Below are positions 42,708 through 52,966 of a DNA stretch of 64,000 nt, in pieces. Position 1 is the stretch's first letter. Every line of letters starts with the position of its first letter. Below the pieces are notes generated by a model. The model saw only the letters and a list, made by a program, of their open reading frames with translations. It was not told the DNA's origin and searched no databases. The translations under genes were made by a program, and so were the position numbers. The stretch comes from Notolepis coatsorum (Eukaryota > Chordata > Actinopteri > Aulopiformes > Paralepididae). The stretch covers positions 123,924,464 to 123,988,463 of the forward strand of contig OZ020592.1 in the NCBI GenBank assembly GCA_963971535.1, given 5' to 3'.

Positions 42708-45700
42708 TCATAGGGTTATAGGGTCATGGTCATCATCGATTGTGTCTGGGAGTCGGGGCAGTTCTATGAGCCTCGCCACGGGACGGGTGTAAGTGCGACC
42801 CTGGACAAGCACTTCAGCTGCTCGGACCTTGCCGTCGGCACCGGTGATCACTTTGCTTACGCGGCCGGCCGGCCACATAGCTCTGGGCAGTGATTGTACA
42901 TCCTCATCGTATTTCTTTATAATCAGCTCTGTGACCTTGTGTCGGCTGTTCAATACGATCGGGTATTTAATGTCATCCGGTAGATTGGGGGCTCTGCGTA
43001 GGCGACCACCCACTCTGATGAGGGTATGAGCGTCGCTCTCGGGGGCCAGATGAATTAATCTGCTGTCGGATGGGACGGGCTTTCCTCCCTGTAGACAGGC
43101 CAATTCATCGGGGAACGAGTCTCTCTGGGCTCGCTGCAGTAGAAGCAATTCTGCTTCCTCGTAGTTAGCTGCTGACATTTCAGCGGGGGACTTACACTCC
43201 GGGTGGTGCCGCAGGAATGTCCTCTGCTGTGCACTCTCTATGGTAGTGCAATCATCCATGTTGGGGTCTGCGGAGATAACAGTGCTCAATCCACAGAACA
43301 CAGGCTTCTTATTCTCAGCCTCCTCCTGACTGGCTTCCCTCGGGATAGGCGTGGGCCACTCTCCTTCCGGGAGCTTTAGGAATGCTGGGCCGTCACTGTA
43401 GACATTGCGACGGGTGAGGTCATCTAGGGGCATTCCCCGGGTGATGACGTCAGCTGGGTTCTGTTTTGTATCAACGTAGCGCCACTCTGTTTCTCCGGTT
43501 AACTCTTCGGTTAAGTCTTGAATCTCGGTGACTCTGACTCCCACGAAGACTTTGTACTTGCATGAGTCCGATTTGATCCAGGCGAGTACTGTCGTGGAAT
43601 CTGACCACAGGATTGTTCTAGACACCGGTATGGTGAGCTCACGTTGGATGAGCGTGGCTAGGTGCGCTCCGGCTAGGGCTGCGCAGAGCTCTAGGCGTGG
43701 GATAGATTGTTGCTTGCGTGGGGCTATTCTCGAGCGGGCGAGGACAAATGCTGTGTAGATCTCTCCCCCCTCTTCTTGGGCCCGCAAGTAGGCTACTGAT
43801 CCGTATGCGACCTCTGAGGCGTCACTGAAGACGTGTAAGTCCATTTTACATGTCTCTGGCCTCACCGTGGGTGGGAAGTAGCTTCGGCGCATATTAACGC
43901 CTGGGAGTGAGTGGAGCTCCATCTCCCACTCTCTCCAGGTGGATGCAAGGTGTGCGGGAATGGGGTCGTCCCAGCCCTGGTCCTTGTCCCACAATGCTCG
44001 TACAATCATTTTTGCCCTGGTGGTGTACGGTAGAATACATCCTAGCGGGTCATATTGTCGGGCGAGTGTTGTGTACACACTCCGTCTGGTGGTCGGCGCC
44101 GCCGCCGGCCTTCCCTGCTCCGTAGTCAGGGGCTTGTGTCTGTAGTGAAGCGAATCTGTTTTGAATCGCCACACCAATCCCAGGGTCATCTCCTGGGCTT
44201 CTCCCGGGATTGTAGCCATCCAGGTCTCGCTGCTGGCTGCCTTGTCCTCGGAGGAGAGGCTGCGCAGTACTTGCGGATCGCTGCTGGCCCACTGCCTGAG
44301 ATCAAAGCCGCCTTTGATCAATGAGGCGCGGAGTTTAATCAGGAGAGCCTCGGCTTCTTCCTGGGTTGAAAGGCTTTGTAGACAGTTGTCTACGTAGAAG
44401 CTGTTCTTTACGCTGTGTCGGACCTCTTCGTCCGCTGCTGGGTCCTCTGCTACATGTTTCTGTAGTGCAAATGTAGCACAGCAGGGGCTGCACGTCGTTC
44501 CGAAGGGGAGGACTTCCCATTGGTAGATGGCTGGGTGCTCATCTCCTGGCTTCTCTCTCCATAGGAACCGTAACAGGGGCTTGTCCTCCTCTACTAATCT
44601 CACCTGCAGGAACATTCCTTTAATGTCCCCGCTGATGGCCACCTTTTCCTGGCGGAAGCGGAGTAGAACGCCGAGTAGGGAGGGGCCGAGTGTGGGACCG
44701 GGCAGTAACTCTTTATTCAGATTTTGGGATCCGATCTGGTAGCTGCAGTTAAATACTATGCGGTCTTTACCGTTGTGATGGACCTTGTGGTGAGGCACGT
44801 ACCACGATTCAGTGGTCTGGTCAGCCTCTTTAATGTCCATCTTTGTGACGTGTCCCGCTGTGATGAGCTTCTCAATCTCAGCGCGGTATACACTCTCTTG
44901 GGCGGGGTTCTTGGCTAAGCGCCGCTCCGTGTTCAGCAGGTACCGTTCTGTGGCGTCTGTCTTGGCGTGGAAAGTAGGCATTCCTTCTCGCCGCAGGAGT
45001 GGCGTGGCGTATCTCAACACGCCGTTGACCGGGACTCTCTTGGTCCCTGTCTCGAGGAGGTGAATGGCGTAAATGTCATCTTTAGAGCGAATGTCTTTCT
45101 TTCCGTTCTTAAAGGGCATTTGTTCCAAGGTCCATAACCGCTCTACGTGTTGCAGGAGTGCGGTTTCTCCCTCTGTGACTCGGGAGTGGAGACATCTAGT
45201 GGCTGTACTTCGGTTGAGAGATTTGGCGAGCGGGCCTTGGAGAGTCCATCCCAAACGGGTCTCGACTGCTGCAGGACAGCCTCGGGGTCCGGTATGAACC
45301 CGGTCTATCGGGACAATGAGGTCTGCATGGTCGGAGCCTATCAACAGGGTCGGCATAGCATTGTCTATGAGCGGGATCGGTAACTTGCGCAGATGTGCAT
45401 ATTTCTCCATCAGCTTGGCGACGGGGTATGTGTACCGCGACAGTCCTATTTCTTGGCTGGTGAAAGCGTCTGTAATCTGGTACCGTCGCTCAGGCTGGCC
45501 GCTTGCTGCGATAGAGAATGAGACATTCTCGCCCTTTATCGTCTTCAAATCTCGTCTTATTGTCCGAATTGTCATTTGGGTTTCGCTTCCCCGCAGCCCT
45601 AGCTGGGCCGCAGCGGAGGCGAGCAGAAGGGTCTTCTCTGACCCATCATCGAGGACGGCGTAAGTGTCCAGGACTTTATTCTGGTAGCTTAGTGTCACAC

Positions 45701-47897
45701 GCACTACTTTTAGGAGTACTCGGGCTCCACTGCTGCTGGCGGGATCGATGTACATGACGCTCGCTTTGCTGCTGGATGGTGCGGGTGAAGGGCGCCGTCT
45801 GTTACTGTCGTGAAGTATGTCCAGATGGGCTCCATCGCACTTGGTGCACCTTTTCTTTAAGCGGCATTCGGCTGCCATGTGTGAGCGCGCACAGCGAAAA
45901 CAGCGCTTGTTGGACTTTATCCATTGACTTGCTTCCTCCGCGTTCAGCTTGGGGAAGGAGTCACATTGCGCTAGCCAGTGTTCTTTCTCACAGTAGGGGC
46001 ACACTATCTTCCACTTCTCCGTTCTGGAGGGGGTACTGTGGCTCCTGCTGCTCGGTACTGACTCCGATTGGTGCATCACAGTCACCGATCTTCTTCCCTT
46101 ATTAGGTCGTCTGGTTCCTTCTCTGGAGCCAGGGGTGCTCCGTCCGAATGTATCTAGCCGTAGGCTGCTGACTTCTCTCGCCAGGAAGTCTGCTAGATCG
46201 AGGAGGTTCGGTTCGGGGCCATTCGGGTCTCGGTGGTCTCTCTGCCGCCTAAAACGCTCCTGTCGAGCGGGCGGCAGCTTCTCCAAGATCCTTTCCACAT
46301 TTGAGTTGGCGTAAAGTTCATGCCTCCCCTTCTCTCTCTGCGCTCCCAACATCCCTACCAGGGACTGCACTCTGATGGACAGGTCGTCCAGTGCTCGATT
46401 GTCTATTGCTGGGGGTAAGCGGTCGATGTGTCGGATCTCCTGGATCACGTAATCCCATATGCGCCCATACCTCTGGTCCAATGCTACCAGCGCTGCTGTG
46501 TATGGGGTGGTGGAAGTCGCGTAGGCGAGCGCTATATTATGTGCGCGGGGTACCTTTAAGTGCTTCAGTAGGATGGCGTATTTCTGGCGTTCCTCCAATA
46601 CATCCACCAACATGGTCTCCAGACACATGCGGAGTTCTGTATACTGGGCCCGGTTCTCTTGGGTGAAGTCGGGTACCATAGGCGTGCCAATGTATGACGC
46701 TGACTGTGGATACATCGGCGAGCGTTGGGGGAGAGGCCTCCTAGGCGAGTCTCCTCCCGCTCCTTGGTATGGGCTGGTACCGGCAGTGTACCATGGCCCG
46801 CTTGTCCAGGTGCTGTTCCTCGGTGCGGGTCGTGCGTCGTGCTCACCCGGGTATAGAGTCGGGGGTCTGTAGCGCAGCTCCGCGGGAGTATAGCCTGGGC
46901 TGTACCGGACCTCCTGGTCCGGTAGAGTACTGTGCTGTCGTCGGGCGTGGTTCTCCTCCTCTTCCTCTTCGTCTTCAGTTAGGTCATCCAGTGCTTGTAG
47001 TCTCTGGTTTAGCCTCTCCACAGGATATGCTGCTCCTTCCCGGTTGCTAGGTCTCGCTTGGACCGGTGGGGGGAGGTGGTCTGTGGGGGGTATAGACCTC
47101 GTCTGTTGGTCAAGTTCAGGGTTGTTTACTCGGCTAGGGGATGCCGCCCTGGAGGTGTGTCTAGACGAGTTCCTGGAGCCTCTGGCGGAGGGAGGGGGTG
47201 TTGTCCGTCTGATCAGCTGTTCTATTAGTTGCGCTTGCTGTCTGTCGCGCTCTGCGTCCCGTAGAGCACCAGCAGCTGCTCGCTGGCTGTCTGCTCGGTC
47301 TCGGGCCACATTCTCTTCCCTCTGAATGCGTCTTATTTCTAGACGTATATGCTCTTCTTCGCTCCGCTGCTGGATCTGCAGTCGGTCGCGTTCAGCAGCG
47401 GCGTTCAGGCTGATGAGGAAGGCCTGCTGTAGGGTCCTCTCTGCCTCGCTGGGGGAAGGCGGTTGTATAGGGGAGCCTTCCCTCGGGGTACTCCTTGCGG
47501 AGCCTTGGAGCTCTATCTCCACGGTGCTCTCCCCGTCTTCTTCCGTGCCGAGTTCTGTCTCGGTAGCGTTGTATTCCTCCCGGGACTCATCGGGGACTAC
47601 TTCTTCAGTACTGGCGGGGTGTGAAGTCATGTCTGGTTCCCACTGGTCCCCACCGTGAACTTGGTCAGTTACATTAGAACCCGTAGGGGCCTCTATGGTC
47701 GGGGTAGTCTGGGCGTTGGGGTTAGACATACTTTTACTTTCTAGTTTTACCGCGTTTACTGTTAGTAGAAGACTAGGTTGTTGACTGACAGCGTAAGGCT
47801 CTAAGTACTGAGGGAGCCGTCGTTCGCGCTGCGGGCGTTGGTTAGGAGGATCGTTTCGTGGAGTGTTCATCATAGGCCATTTCAATATTAATAACAC
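42708..47897 (-). CDS. BEL/Pao Gag-Pol polyprotein (1729 codons), integrase core missing
   Basis: One uninterrupted frame; the likely start is one of the ATGs at 47870-47873 or 47897. Order: charged Gag N-terminus; DUF1759-like Gag core (~400-560); three Cys/His knuckles starting C633, C666 and C684; DUF1758-type aspartic protease with DDG at D750; reverse transcriptase with first catalytic Asp at D1091 and YVDN at 1168 (Asn in place of the second Asp; I recall this as usual in fish BEL elements); A17-type linker; RNase H with D1359 and E1403; integrase N-terminal region to ~1666. The last 63 residues are the DUF5641-like C-terminus (PRAMWPAGRV..YTRPVARL). The H2C2 and D,D,E core between them is absent, yet the frame is kept, with the junction near 42896-42903. 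Copying could proceed, but integration would need help in trans. Confidence 0.95.
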   Translation of the reverse strand: MLLILKWPMMNTPRNDPPNQRPQRERRLPQYLEPYAVSQQPSLLLTVNAVKLESKSMSNPNAQTTPTIEAPTGSNVTDQVHGGDQWEPDMTSHPASTEEVVPDESREEYNATETELGTEEDGESTVEIELQGSARSTPREGSPIQPPSPSEAERTLQQAFLISLNAAAERDRLQIQQRSEEEHIRLEIRRIQREENVARDRADSQRAAAGALRDAERDRQQAQLIEQLIRRTTPPPSARGSRNSSRHTSRAASPSRVNNPELDQQTRSIPPTDHLPPPVQARPSNREGAAYPVERLNQRLQALDDLTEDEEEEEENHARRQHSTLPDQEVRYSPGYTPAELRYRPPTLYPGEHDARPAPRNSTWTSGPWYTAGTSPYQGAGGDSPRRPLPQRSPMYPQSASYIGTPMVPDFTQENRAQYTELRMCLETMLVDVLEERQKYAILLKHLKVPRAHNIALAYATSTTPYTAALVALDQRYGRIWDYVIQEIRHIDRLPPAIDNRALDDLSIRVQSLVGMLGAQREKGRHELYANSNVERILEKLPPARQERFRRQRDHRDPNGPEPNLLDLADFLAREVSSLRLDTFGRSTPGSREGTRRPNKGRRSVTVMHQSESVPSSRSHSTPSRTEKWKIVCPYCEKEHWLAQCDSFPKLNAEEASQWIKSNKRCFRCARSHMAAECRLKKRCTKCDGAHLDILHDSNRRRPSPAPSSSKASVMYIDPASSSGARVLLKVVRVTLSYQNKVLDTYAVLDDGSEKTLLLASAAAQLGLRGSETQMTIRTIRRDLKTIKGENVSFSIAASGQPERRYQITDAFTSQEIGLSRYTYPVAKLMEKYAHLRKLPIPLIDNAMPTLLIGSDHADLIVPIDRVHTGPRGCPAAVETRLGWTLQGPLAKSLNRSTATRCLHSRVTEGETALLQHVERLWTLEQMPFKNGKKDIRSKDDIYAIHLLETGTKRVPVNGVLRYATPLLRREGMPTFHAKTDATERYLLNTERRLAKNPAQESVYRAEIEKLITAGHVTKMDIKEADQTTESWYVPHHKVHHNGKDRIVFNCSYQIGSQNLNKELLPGPTLGPSLLGVLLRFRQEKVAISGDIKGMFLQVRLVEEDKPLLRFLWREKPGDEHPAIYQWEVLPFGTTCSPCCATFALQKHVAEDPAADEEVRHSVKNSFYVDNCLQSLSTQEEAEALLIKLRASLIKGGFDLRQWASSDPQVLRSLSSEDKAASSETWMATIPGEAQEMTLGLVWRFKTDSLHYRHKPLTTEQGRPAAAPTTRRSVYTTLARQYDPLGCILPYTTRAKMIVRALWDKDQGWDDPIPAHLASTWREWEMELHSLPGVNMRRSYFPPTVRPETCKMDLHVFSDASEVAYGSVAYLRAQEEGGEIYTAFVLARSRIAPRKQQSIPRLELCAALAGAHLATLIQRELTIPVSRTILWSDSTTVLAWIKSDSCKYKVFVGVRVTEIQDLTEELTGETEWRYVDTKQNPADVITRGMPLDDLTRRNVYSDGPAFLKLPEGEWPTPIPREASQEEAENKKPVFCGLSTVISADPNMDDCTTIESAQQRTFLRHHPECKSPAEMSAANYEEAELLLLQRAQRDSFPDELACLQGGKPVPSDSRLIHLAPESDAHTLIRVGGRLRRAPNLPDDIKYPIVLNSRHKVTELIIKKYDEDVQSLPRAMWPAGRVSKVITGADGKVRAAEVLVQGRTYTRPVARLIELPRLPDTIDDDHDPITL

Positions 47898-47922
47898 TAT
47901 ATTAATATTACACTAATTACCC

Positions 47923-47939
47923 TCCGGCTCGAAGGACCA
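47923..47939 (-). other. Primer binding site, tRNA-Tyr
   Basis: On the minus strand TGGTCCTTCGAGCCGGA, complementary to 17 bases at the 3' end of vertebrate tRNA-Tyr including CCA. Two bases separate it from the 5' LTR. Confidence 0.88.
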
Positions 47940-47941
47940 AT

Positions 47942-49373
47942 TGTAACTGAGGGGTACAATTCCCTGACTGTATTACTAGATATGATACTTACTACCACTA
48001 CCTTTGTACTTTATATTCGGCCACCCAGTACTCGGCATAAATATATTATGATAAACACTCTCACGTAGATGAAACGGATCCAACACAAATGTACGAAGTC
48101 GAAGTATGTATTTATTCCTACACAGCAATGGTGTGTAGAGCAAGCACTTAATCACTTAATTACATTTATGAATTGAAATAGTATGCACTTTTATGGCAAA
48201 GAGTATTCGTCGGTATATCAATAGAGAATGTCCAATCTCTGATGGCGCAGGTGGTAAATATACGACCTGGAATAGTTAAGGAATAACAGCAATGATACTT
48301 TAATGATTATAAGACTGGATACACTAGGGGGGTAATCCGGTCGCTTGTAAGACAACAGGAGTAGGAGGGGGGGGGGGTAGAGTCTGGCTGCCTCGTCCGG
48401 CCAAGGGTATCCTGGGTGAACCCACAGTTGTGCAGCTCGGTGCGCCAGCGATCCTTGGACCACGGATGAAAGCAGTTGGACTCTCTGTGAGCCGGCTCTC
48501 TCCGGTCCACGGGGGAGAGACGTGAAGCGACCTCGTCTTGCAGAGCGTCTCCTCACCTTGCGTCCTCTCCAGGGGGGGGGGTTCCAACACACGGCAGTGT
48601 CGGGGGTCTTTATCCATGGAATAATCACTGTACACAAAGCATAATCCGTGCCTGGGAAGGCGGGCTGTCGTCGGTAGAATAATCCGGTATACAGGTCCAC
48701 TCGCTCGTCGGCTCTGGGGCTCCTCGGATGCAGTCTCACCTGGGGTCGACCATCCTGGATAAGCAGCCAGTTCTCTGCCCGAAACGATGGGGTACTGACT
48801 ACGGTAGTATTCTCACCGCACGAAGCACTATATATTAACAGACTATTATTAGCTTAATAGACTACGTCCAACTCGACGATATAGTGCCAAATATGACTAT
48901 TCAAATATTAATATACACGATGTCTCAATACCGATGGTAGGCCGAACTTGGCCTTACTCCCACACGTGGCGTCGCGGGGAGGCTTTACGTCTGTGACTCT
49001 ATTGGAGGGTAAGAAACTGGACTGAAAAAGGAAGTCCTACTTTAGTAGCGCAGTATATATACGCACTATGAACAAATAGTACCGTTAGTGGTGCGGTAGC
49101 CAGATTCCTACGCGGAACTAGGACTTGTTCGTACATGTTGAGCGGTACGTTTGAACTGGGTCTGGGGGGTATGGCAGCCTGGCACCAAGGTCTCGACCAA
49201 TAGTAGAATGGAGACTATTATGGGATGTTCAGTAGGCTAGAATGGATATTCAATGCATATTGTACAAGGAATATACAAGGGATATCAGGGAATATTAGAG
49301 AATATACAAATACAATTAAATATATATATATAAATAAATATATATATTCGGTTTAATCTGGCCCTTCACAACA
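47942..49373 (-). repeat. BEL/Pao 5' LTR (element orientation)
   Basis: 1432-bp LTR, TG..CA, practically identical to 41166-42599. Confidence 0.97.
49052..49062 (-). promoter_or_regulatory. Possible TATA box of the 5' LTR
   Basis: GTATATATACTG on the minus strand, ~310 bp into the LTR and outside its AT-rich first 80 bp. Position is plausible for the U3 promoter; no other core element confirmed. Confidence 0.35.
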
Positions 49374-49378
49374 GCGTT

Positions 49379-49787
49379 CAAACGTGCGTTCATTCTCAGC
49401 ACTCTATTATAACGGCTTTCAAAGGTGTGCCAGATTTCATATGCATTTCAGCCGAAAACCCAGTTAAAACACACCGTAAACAGGCTTCAAATGTATGCGT
49501 AAAACCACCCGATCTGGCAACGCGCCTGTCACCCCCTGGCTACGTCATCAGACTCCTCCTCACAACAAACAGTGGAACAGCGGAATCTGCGAGCAGAAGC
49601 CGAGAGCTGCAGCAGCACTCGCTCACAGTCAGACTCTCCCTCTACGCCGTCAGCGTATGAGCATTTAAAAGAGTTTAACGTTAAAGTCAGTACTGACTCA
49701 GACGGAAACAATCTAACGTTTGTCTGTAAACTTTGTCCACCCGGTTTGAAGAAGCAAGTCCGCACATTGACGACGTCAACAGCAAAC
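49379..49787 (+). mobile_element. hAT element, continuation right of BEL/Pao
   Basis: Resumes the sequence left at 41165, carries the start of a BED-finger gene, and is cut at ~49787 by the poly(A) end of an L1. Confidence 0.65.
49572..49787 (+). pseudogene. hAT transposase N-terminus, BED finger cut by L1
   Basis: Opens with a Ser/Arg-rich leader. Residues 48-73 form the first half of a BED finger: [14 protein letters not shown] with C52 and C55, then TLTTSTANL, where family members continue with an R-H-x-x-x-x-H segment. The L1 tail begins exactly there, so the His pair is lost and the frame continues into T-rich DNA. No catalytic domain is visible in the window. Confidence 0.7.
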
Positions 49788-50160
49788 CTTTTTTGTATTT
49801 TATTTTTTTATTATTTTTTAAACAAACACATAAACAAACATGACAACACACGATAAGATATACAAGCATTAGTTGACAGTGCACATCCAATGAAATCACC
49901 ATTTAGTTAATTGTCTTATACAGGATATACCCTTAATACCTGTTATCTAAAAACCTACACACATATGCTCTAGCTCGTACCCCCCCCTCCCGGACCCCCC
50001 ATTGGATAATCCATCCATTATCCCTCGCTCCTAACCAGACACTACCATTATATGCTAGCTTTTATTTTCTCCACCACTTCTAACCACAATGTCATTTTGG
50101 ATTCATTGAGACCCAAAATTCTTGCTGTAGATATTTAAGCATTACATCACGCGCAGGAGT

Positions 50161-50260
50161 GGTTTGTGACCAATAAACCATGCCTAGGGGTGGTCGTTAG
50201 GCCCGAGGCGCAGCCGAGGGTCGTTAGACCCCCCTAGGCATGGTTTATTGGTCACAAATC
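50161..50260. other. Near-perfect hairpin, 30-bp arms
   Basis: Arms 50161-50190 and 50231-50260 (29 of 30 bases complementary, core GACCAATAAACCATGCCTAG) around a 40-base loop that has its own imperfect symmetry (GTCGTTAG twice). Confidence 0.9.
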
Positions 50261-50907
50261 ACGACTAAAAGTGGTGTAAAGCTTTTATACAACTGCCAGA
50301 TTCATCCAACCTTATTTCTATACAATAAACACACATTAATCGAAGATTTATTGAAAAAACCATCCGCCAGAAAAAGTAGTTCCCACAACTACAAAAAAGA
50401 CAAGTTGCCTCCATGTGGAAGCAGCTTGAAGTGCATCCAACCAAACTAACACATCCAACTGTGTATTATTGGAATGATTGAGAGAAGTTGCCTCATGTGG
50501 AAGCAGCTTGAAGTGCATCCAACCAACTAACACATCCAACTGTGTATTATTGGAATGATTGATTGAAAATTTTATTACCAGATGCAGAATGGGTACAATA
50601 CAGTACGGCTCAATACACACAATTGTTAAGGGAATGCAGACCTACTTTCCATAGAACTTCATTCTTAGATGCTTCTATATAAAGTAGGTAAAACAAATTA
50701 AAACGTTTTCTTTGCCCTATAGGAAAAAAACGTTTTCTTCGCCCTATTTTTTTATTTATTTCTTTTAGCCTAAACTTAACCAGTTGGAAACCAGGGGTAC
50801 AGTAATAAAATTAGCAATCAACCAATCAATCAATTCAATAGACCATGCTCACTCAAAACAGCGCTGCTTCTCTCTCAGTCTGACTCCCCCGCTGTTGCAG
50901 ACAGGAG

Positions 50908-50932
50908 TGTGTGTGTGTGTGTGTGTGTCACA

Positions 50933-50993
<61 letters not shown>

Positions 50994-51005
50994 TGTGTGT
51001 GTTTG
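50908..51005. repeat. (GT)n microsatellite
   Basis: GT repeats with CACAGT and TATG interruptions; forces open frames on both strands. Confidence 0.95.
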
Positions 51006-51355
51006 TGGGTACGCCAGCGTCGGACAGTGTGAGAGTGAACGCTGCAGTCAGTGGGAAGGAAGTAGAAATTTAAATCAATCAATTAATCAATCAATCAATC
51101 CGCGATTTTTCTTTTGTTCTAGATTGACTCAAGACCCATCAATTACATCATCCAACATTGTTTAAAGGACTAACACATTCCCCTTGACAGAATCGCTTCA
51201 TATTTCGTCGTTATGGTGCTATCAACATATCCATTTGTTGTCCGCGATCTTGTTTTCTCCCGGAGTGAGCCGGGGAGTGATATGTGATTCGGTTGTGGGC
51301 GGGTCCTGAGCCCAGGACCGTGGATTGTTGCCAATAAAGACGTGTAAATGGCCAA

Positions 51356-52966
51356 TCAGAATCGAGAAATTTGCATGCCGTTGTATAATTCTTGATAGAT
51401 CACATCGAGATATGTAATAATCCAGACCTTTCGGCAAATTTTTTCCGGTTGGAACCATCGTGATGCTATCAGCTTTTTAGCCACTGTGATACCCGATAAA
51501 ACCAATCTCTTTAGCTGTGGATGTACTGCACACTCAAAAACATCATTCAGCAGTAATACAGAGGGGTGTACAGGTATATTCCAAGTTAAGAGATTTGATA
51601 ATTGCTGGGTCACCTCTTTCCAGAATATCTTAACTGGTGGGCAGTCCCAGTACATGTGCATAAATGTCCCCTCGTCCCCATTTGTACATAAGGAGCATTT
51701 GGAGTCTTGTATAAGACCCATTTTTTCAGTCTTATAGGAGTCAAGTATGTCCTGTGAATATAGTTAAGATTGATTTGTTGATGGTCCGGGTTCCTTGATG
51801 TGAGTCGAACATTTGCCCAGGCTTCTTGCCAATCAAAATCACTTTCCAGGTCTGGTATATCCCTCCTCCAGACGGAGTCTAGGTGGAGGGTTTCATACGA
51901 GGACGTTAGTAATTGATGATAAAAATATGAAACAAAACCTCTCGATGTCTCTCTTTCATAGAAGAATTTGTGGTATCTGTGGTGTTCAATTGGTATCTTT
52001 AATGGAACACCTTGAGACTTCAAACATAACAATAACTGTATGTAAAAAAAGATGTGTGGACTTGGTGAGATTACATTTTTTGCGTATTTCTTCATAACTT
52101 CAAAAACCCTGTTTGTTAAAAACATCCCCTAATGAGTGTATGCCTTGCTTTTCCCATATAGGGAATCTTATAGGTCGTTTTCCAATCAAGAGTGCATTGT
52201 TATTGAATAAGGGAGTATGATTATGCCATTTATGTGGGTTAGGATATTTTTTTTGTGTTTCACGCCATATCCGGATCGCATGAGTAATTATGGGGCCAAA
52301 TTTCCGTTCGCAATGCTTAATTGATAGTTTAGTGTATGCTATGTCCTTCAGTCTATGTGGGGCTACTATATTTTCTTCTAATTTTCTCCAGGATACTAAT
52401 GCTTGGGATCAAACCATGTTGTCAATGGTCTTAAAGTGTACGCCTTAAAATAGTGGAAAAAATCTGGAAATGGAATTTCTCTGTGCGGTGGATCTTTTTA
52501 TACGTGGTGGTTTGTTATTCCAAATGAATTTGTATGTGGAGGAGTGTAATTTTTTCCAGTAACCCTCTGGAGGGGGTAACGGTAGCATTGAGCTGAAGAA
52601 GTTGATTCTAGGTAGTACGTCCATCTTAACTATTGATATCCGTGCCTGTACCGAGTTTTTAAGTTTTGCCCACCTATCAAGGGCGTCTTTGATTTTGTTT
52701 TGGATTTTTGTGTAATTGTGCTTCACCGTTTGTCTTATGGTGGGGAATATTTCCACTCCCAAACATCTAAAGTGTTTTACCATAGGTATCTCTTCTGGGA
52801 GGGTTATATCTTTTTTTGCAGGGGCGTTAAGTGGAAGGAAAGCCGACTTCGGCCAATTTATCTTAAATCCCGATAAATCTCCAAAGTTCTCAATCAACTT
52901 GAATCTTGTGAAAAAATTATACATAAAAATAGGGATGCACCGAAATTTCGGCACCGAAAATGGCAA
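51356..52966 (-). pseudogene. L1-like ORF2 C-terminal half, frameshifted
   Basis: Three overlapping minus-strand frames make up one decayed coding region. The piece from 52966 has GFKINWPKSAF, a FRCLGVEIFPT-like motif and the KFIWNNKPPRI segment that follow the RT palm. The next (52125-51610) has RDIPDLE..DWQEAWANVR. The last (51721-51356) has the cysteine motif CSLCTNGDEGTFMHMYWDCP. A shift joins the last two near 51722. The endonuclease and the catalytic DD motif are missing. Codons upstream of ~52929 are MITE sequence. Confidence 0.85.

Larger units (their letters stand above)
41166..49373 (-). mobile_element. Complete BEL/Pao LTR retrotransposon, integrase core deleted
   Basis: 8208 bp with two LTRs starting TG and ending CA, 5-bp target duplications GCGTT (41161-41165, 49374-49378), primer site for tRNA-Tyr, polypurine tract and one long Gag-Pol frame. 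I find one LTR-LTR substitution (42369 T, 49143 C) plus G-run length differences, so insertion was recent. The polyprotein jumps from the start of the integrase zinc domain to its C-terminal domain, removing the catalytic core. The element sits inside a BED-finger hAT. Confidence 0.97.
50137..51388. mobile_element. Unclassified 1.25-kb insertion in L1 copy 2
   Basis: Defined by comparison with L1 copy 1, which lacks it. Contains a 30-bp-arm hairpin, an ~83-bp tandem duplication (50397-50560, shared GTGGAAGCAGCTTGAAGTGC), a minus-strand retroelement tail (50565-50640), a GT tract (50908-51005) and ATCA repeats. Element ends and target duplication not resolved; may be composite. Confidence 0.6.
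49788..52929 (-). mobile_element. L1-like LINE copy 2 (with a 1.25-kb insertion)
   Basis: The poly(A) tail appears as T-rich 49788-49820. The 3' UTR aligns with copy 1 (shared TGGATAATCCATCCATT and GCTAGCTTTTATT). The alignment is interrupted at ~50137-51388, then continues through ORF2 sequence. At 52930 a MITE is inserted. No convincing L1 sequence follows it, so the 5' truncation lies near that point. Confidence 0.85.

Noticed and set aside
42793..47658. Numerous plus-strand frames of 60-115 codons
   Set aside because: Antisense shadows of the BEL/Pao polyprotein; the same shadows recur at 18-904 opposite copy 1.
50849..51165. Thr-His / Cys-Val frames
   Set aside because: GT microsatellite artefacts, like those at 7190-7583 and 9121-9461.
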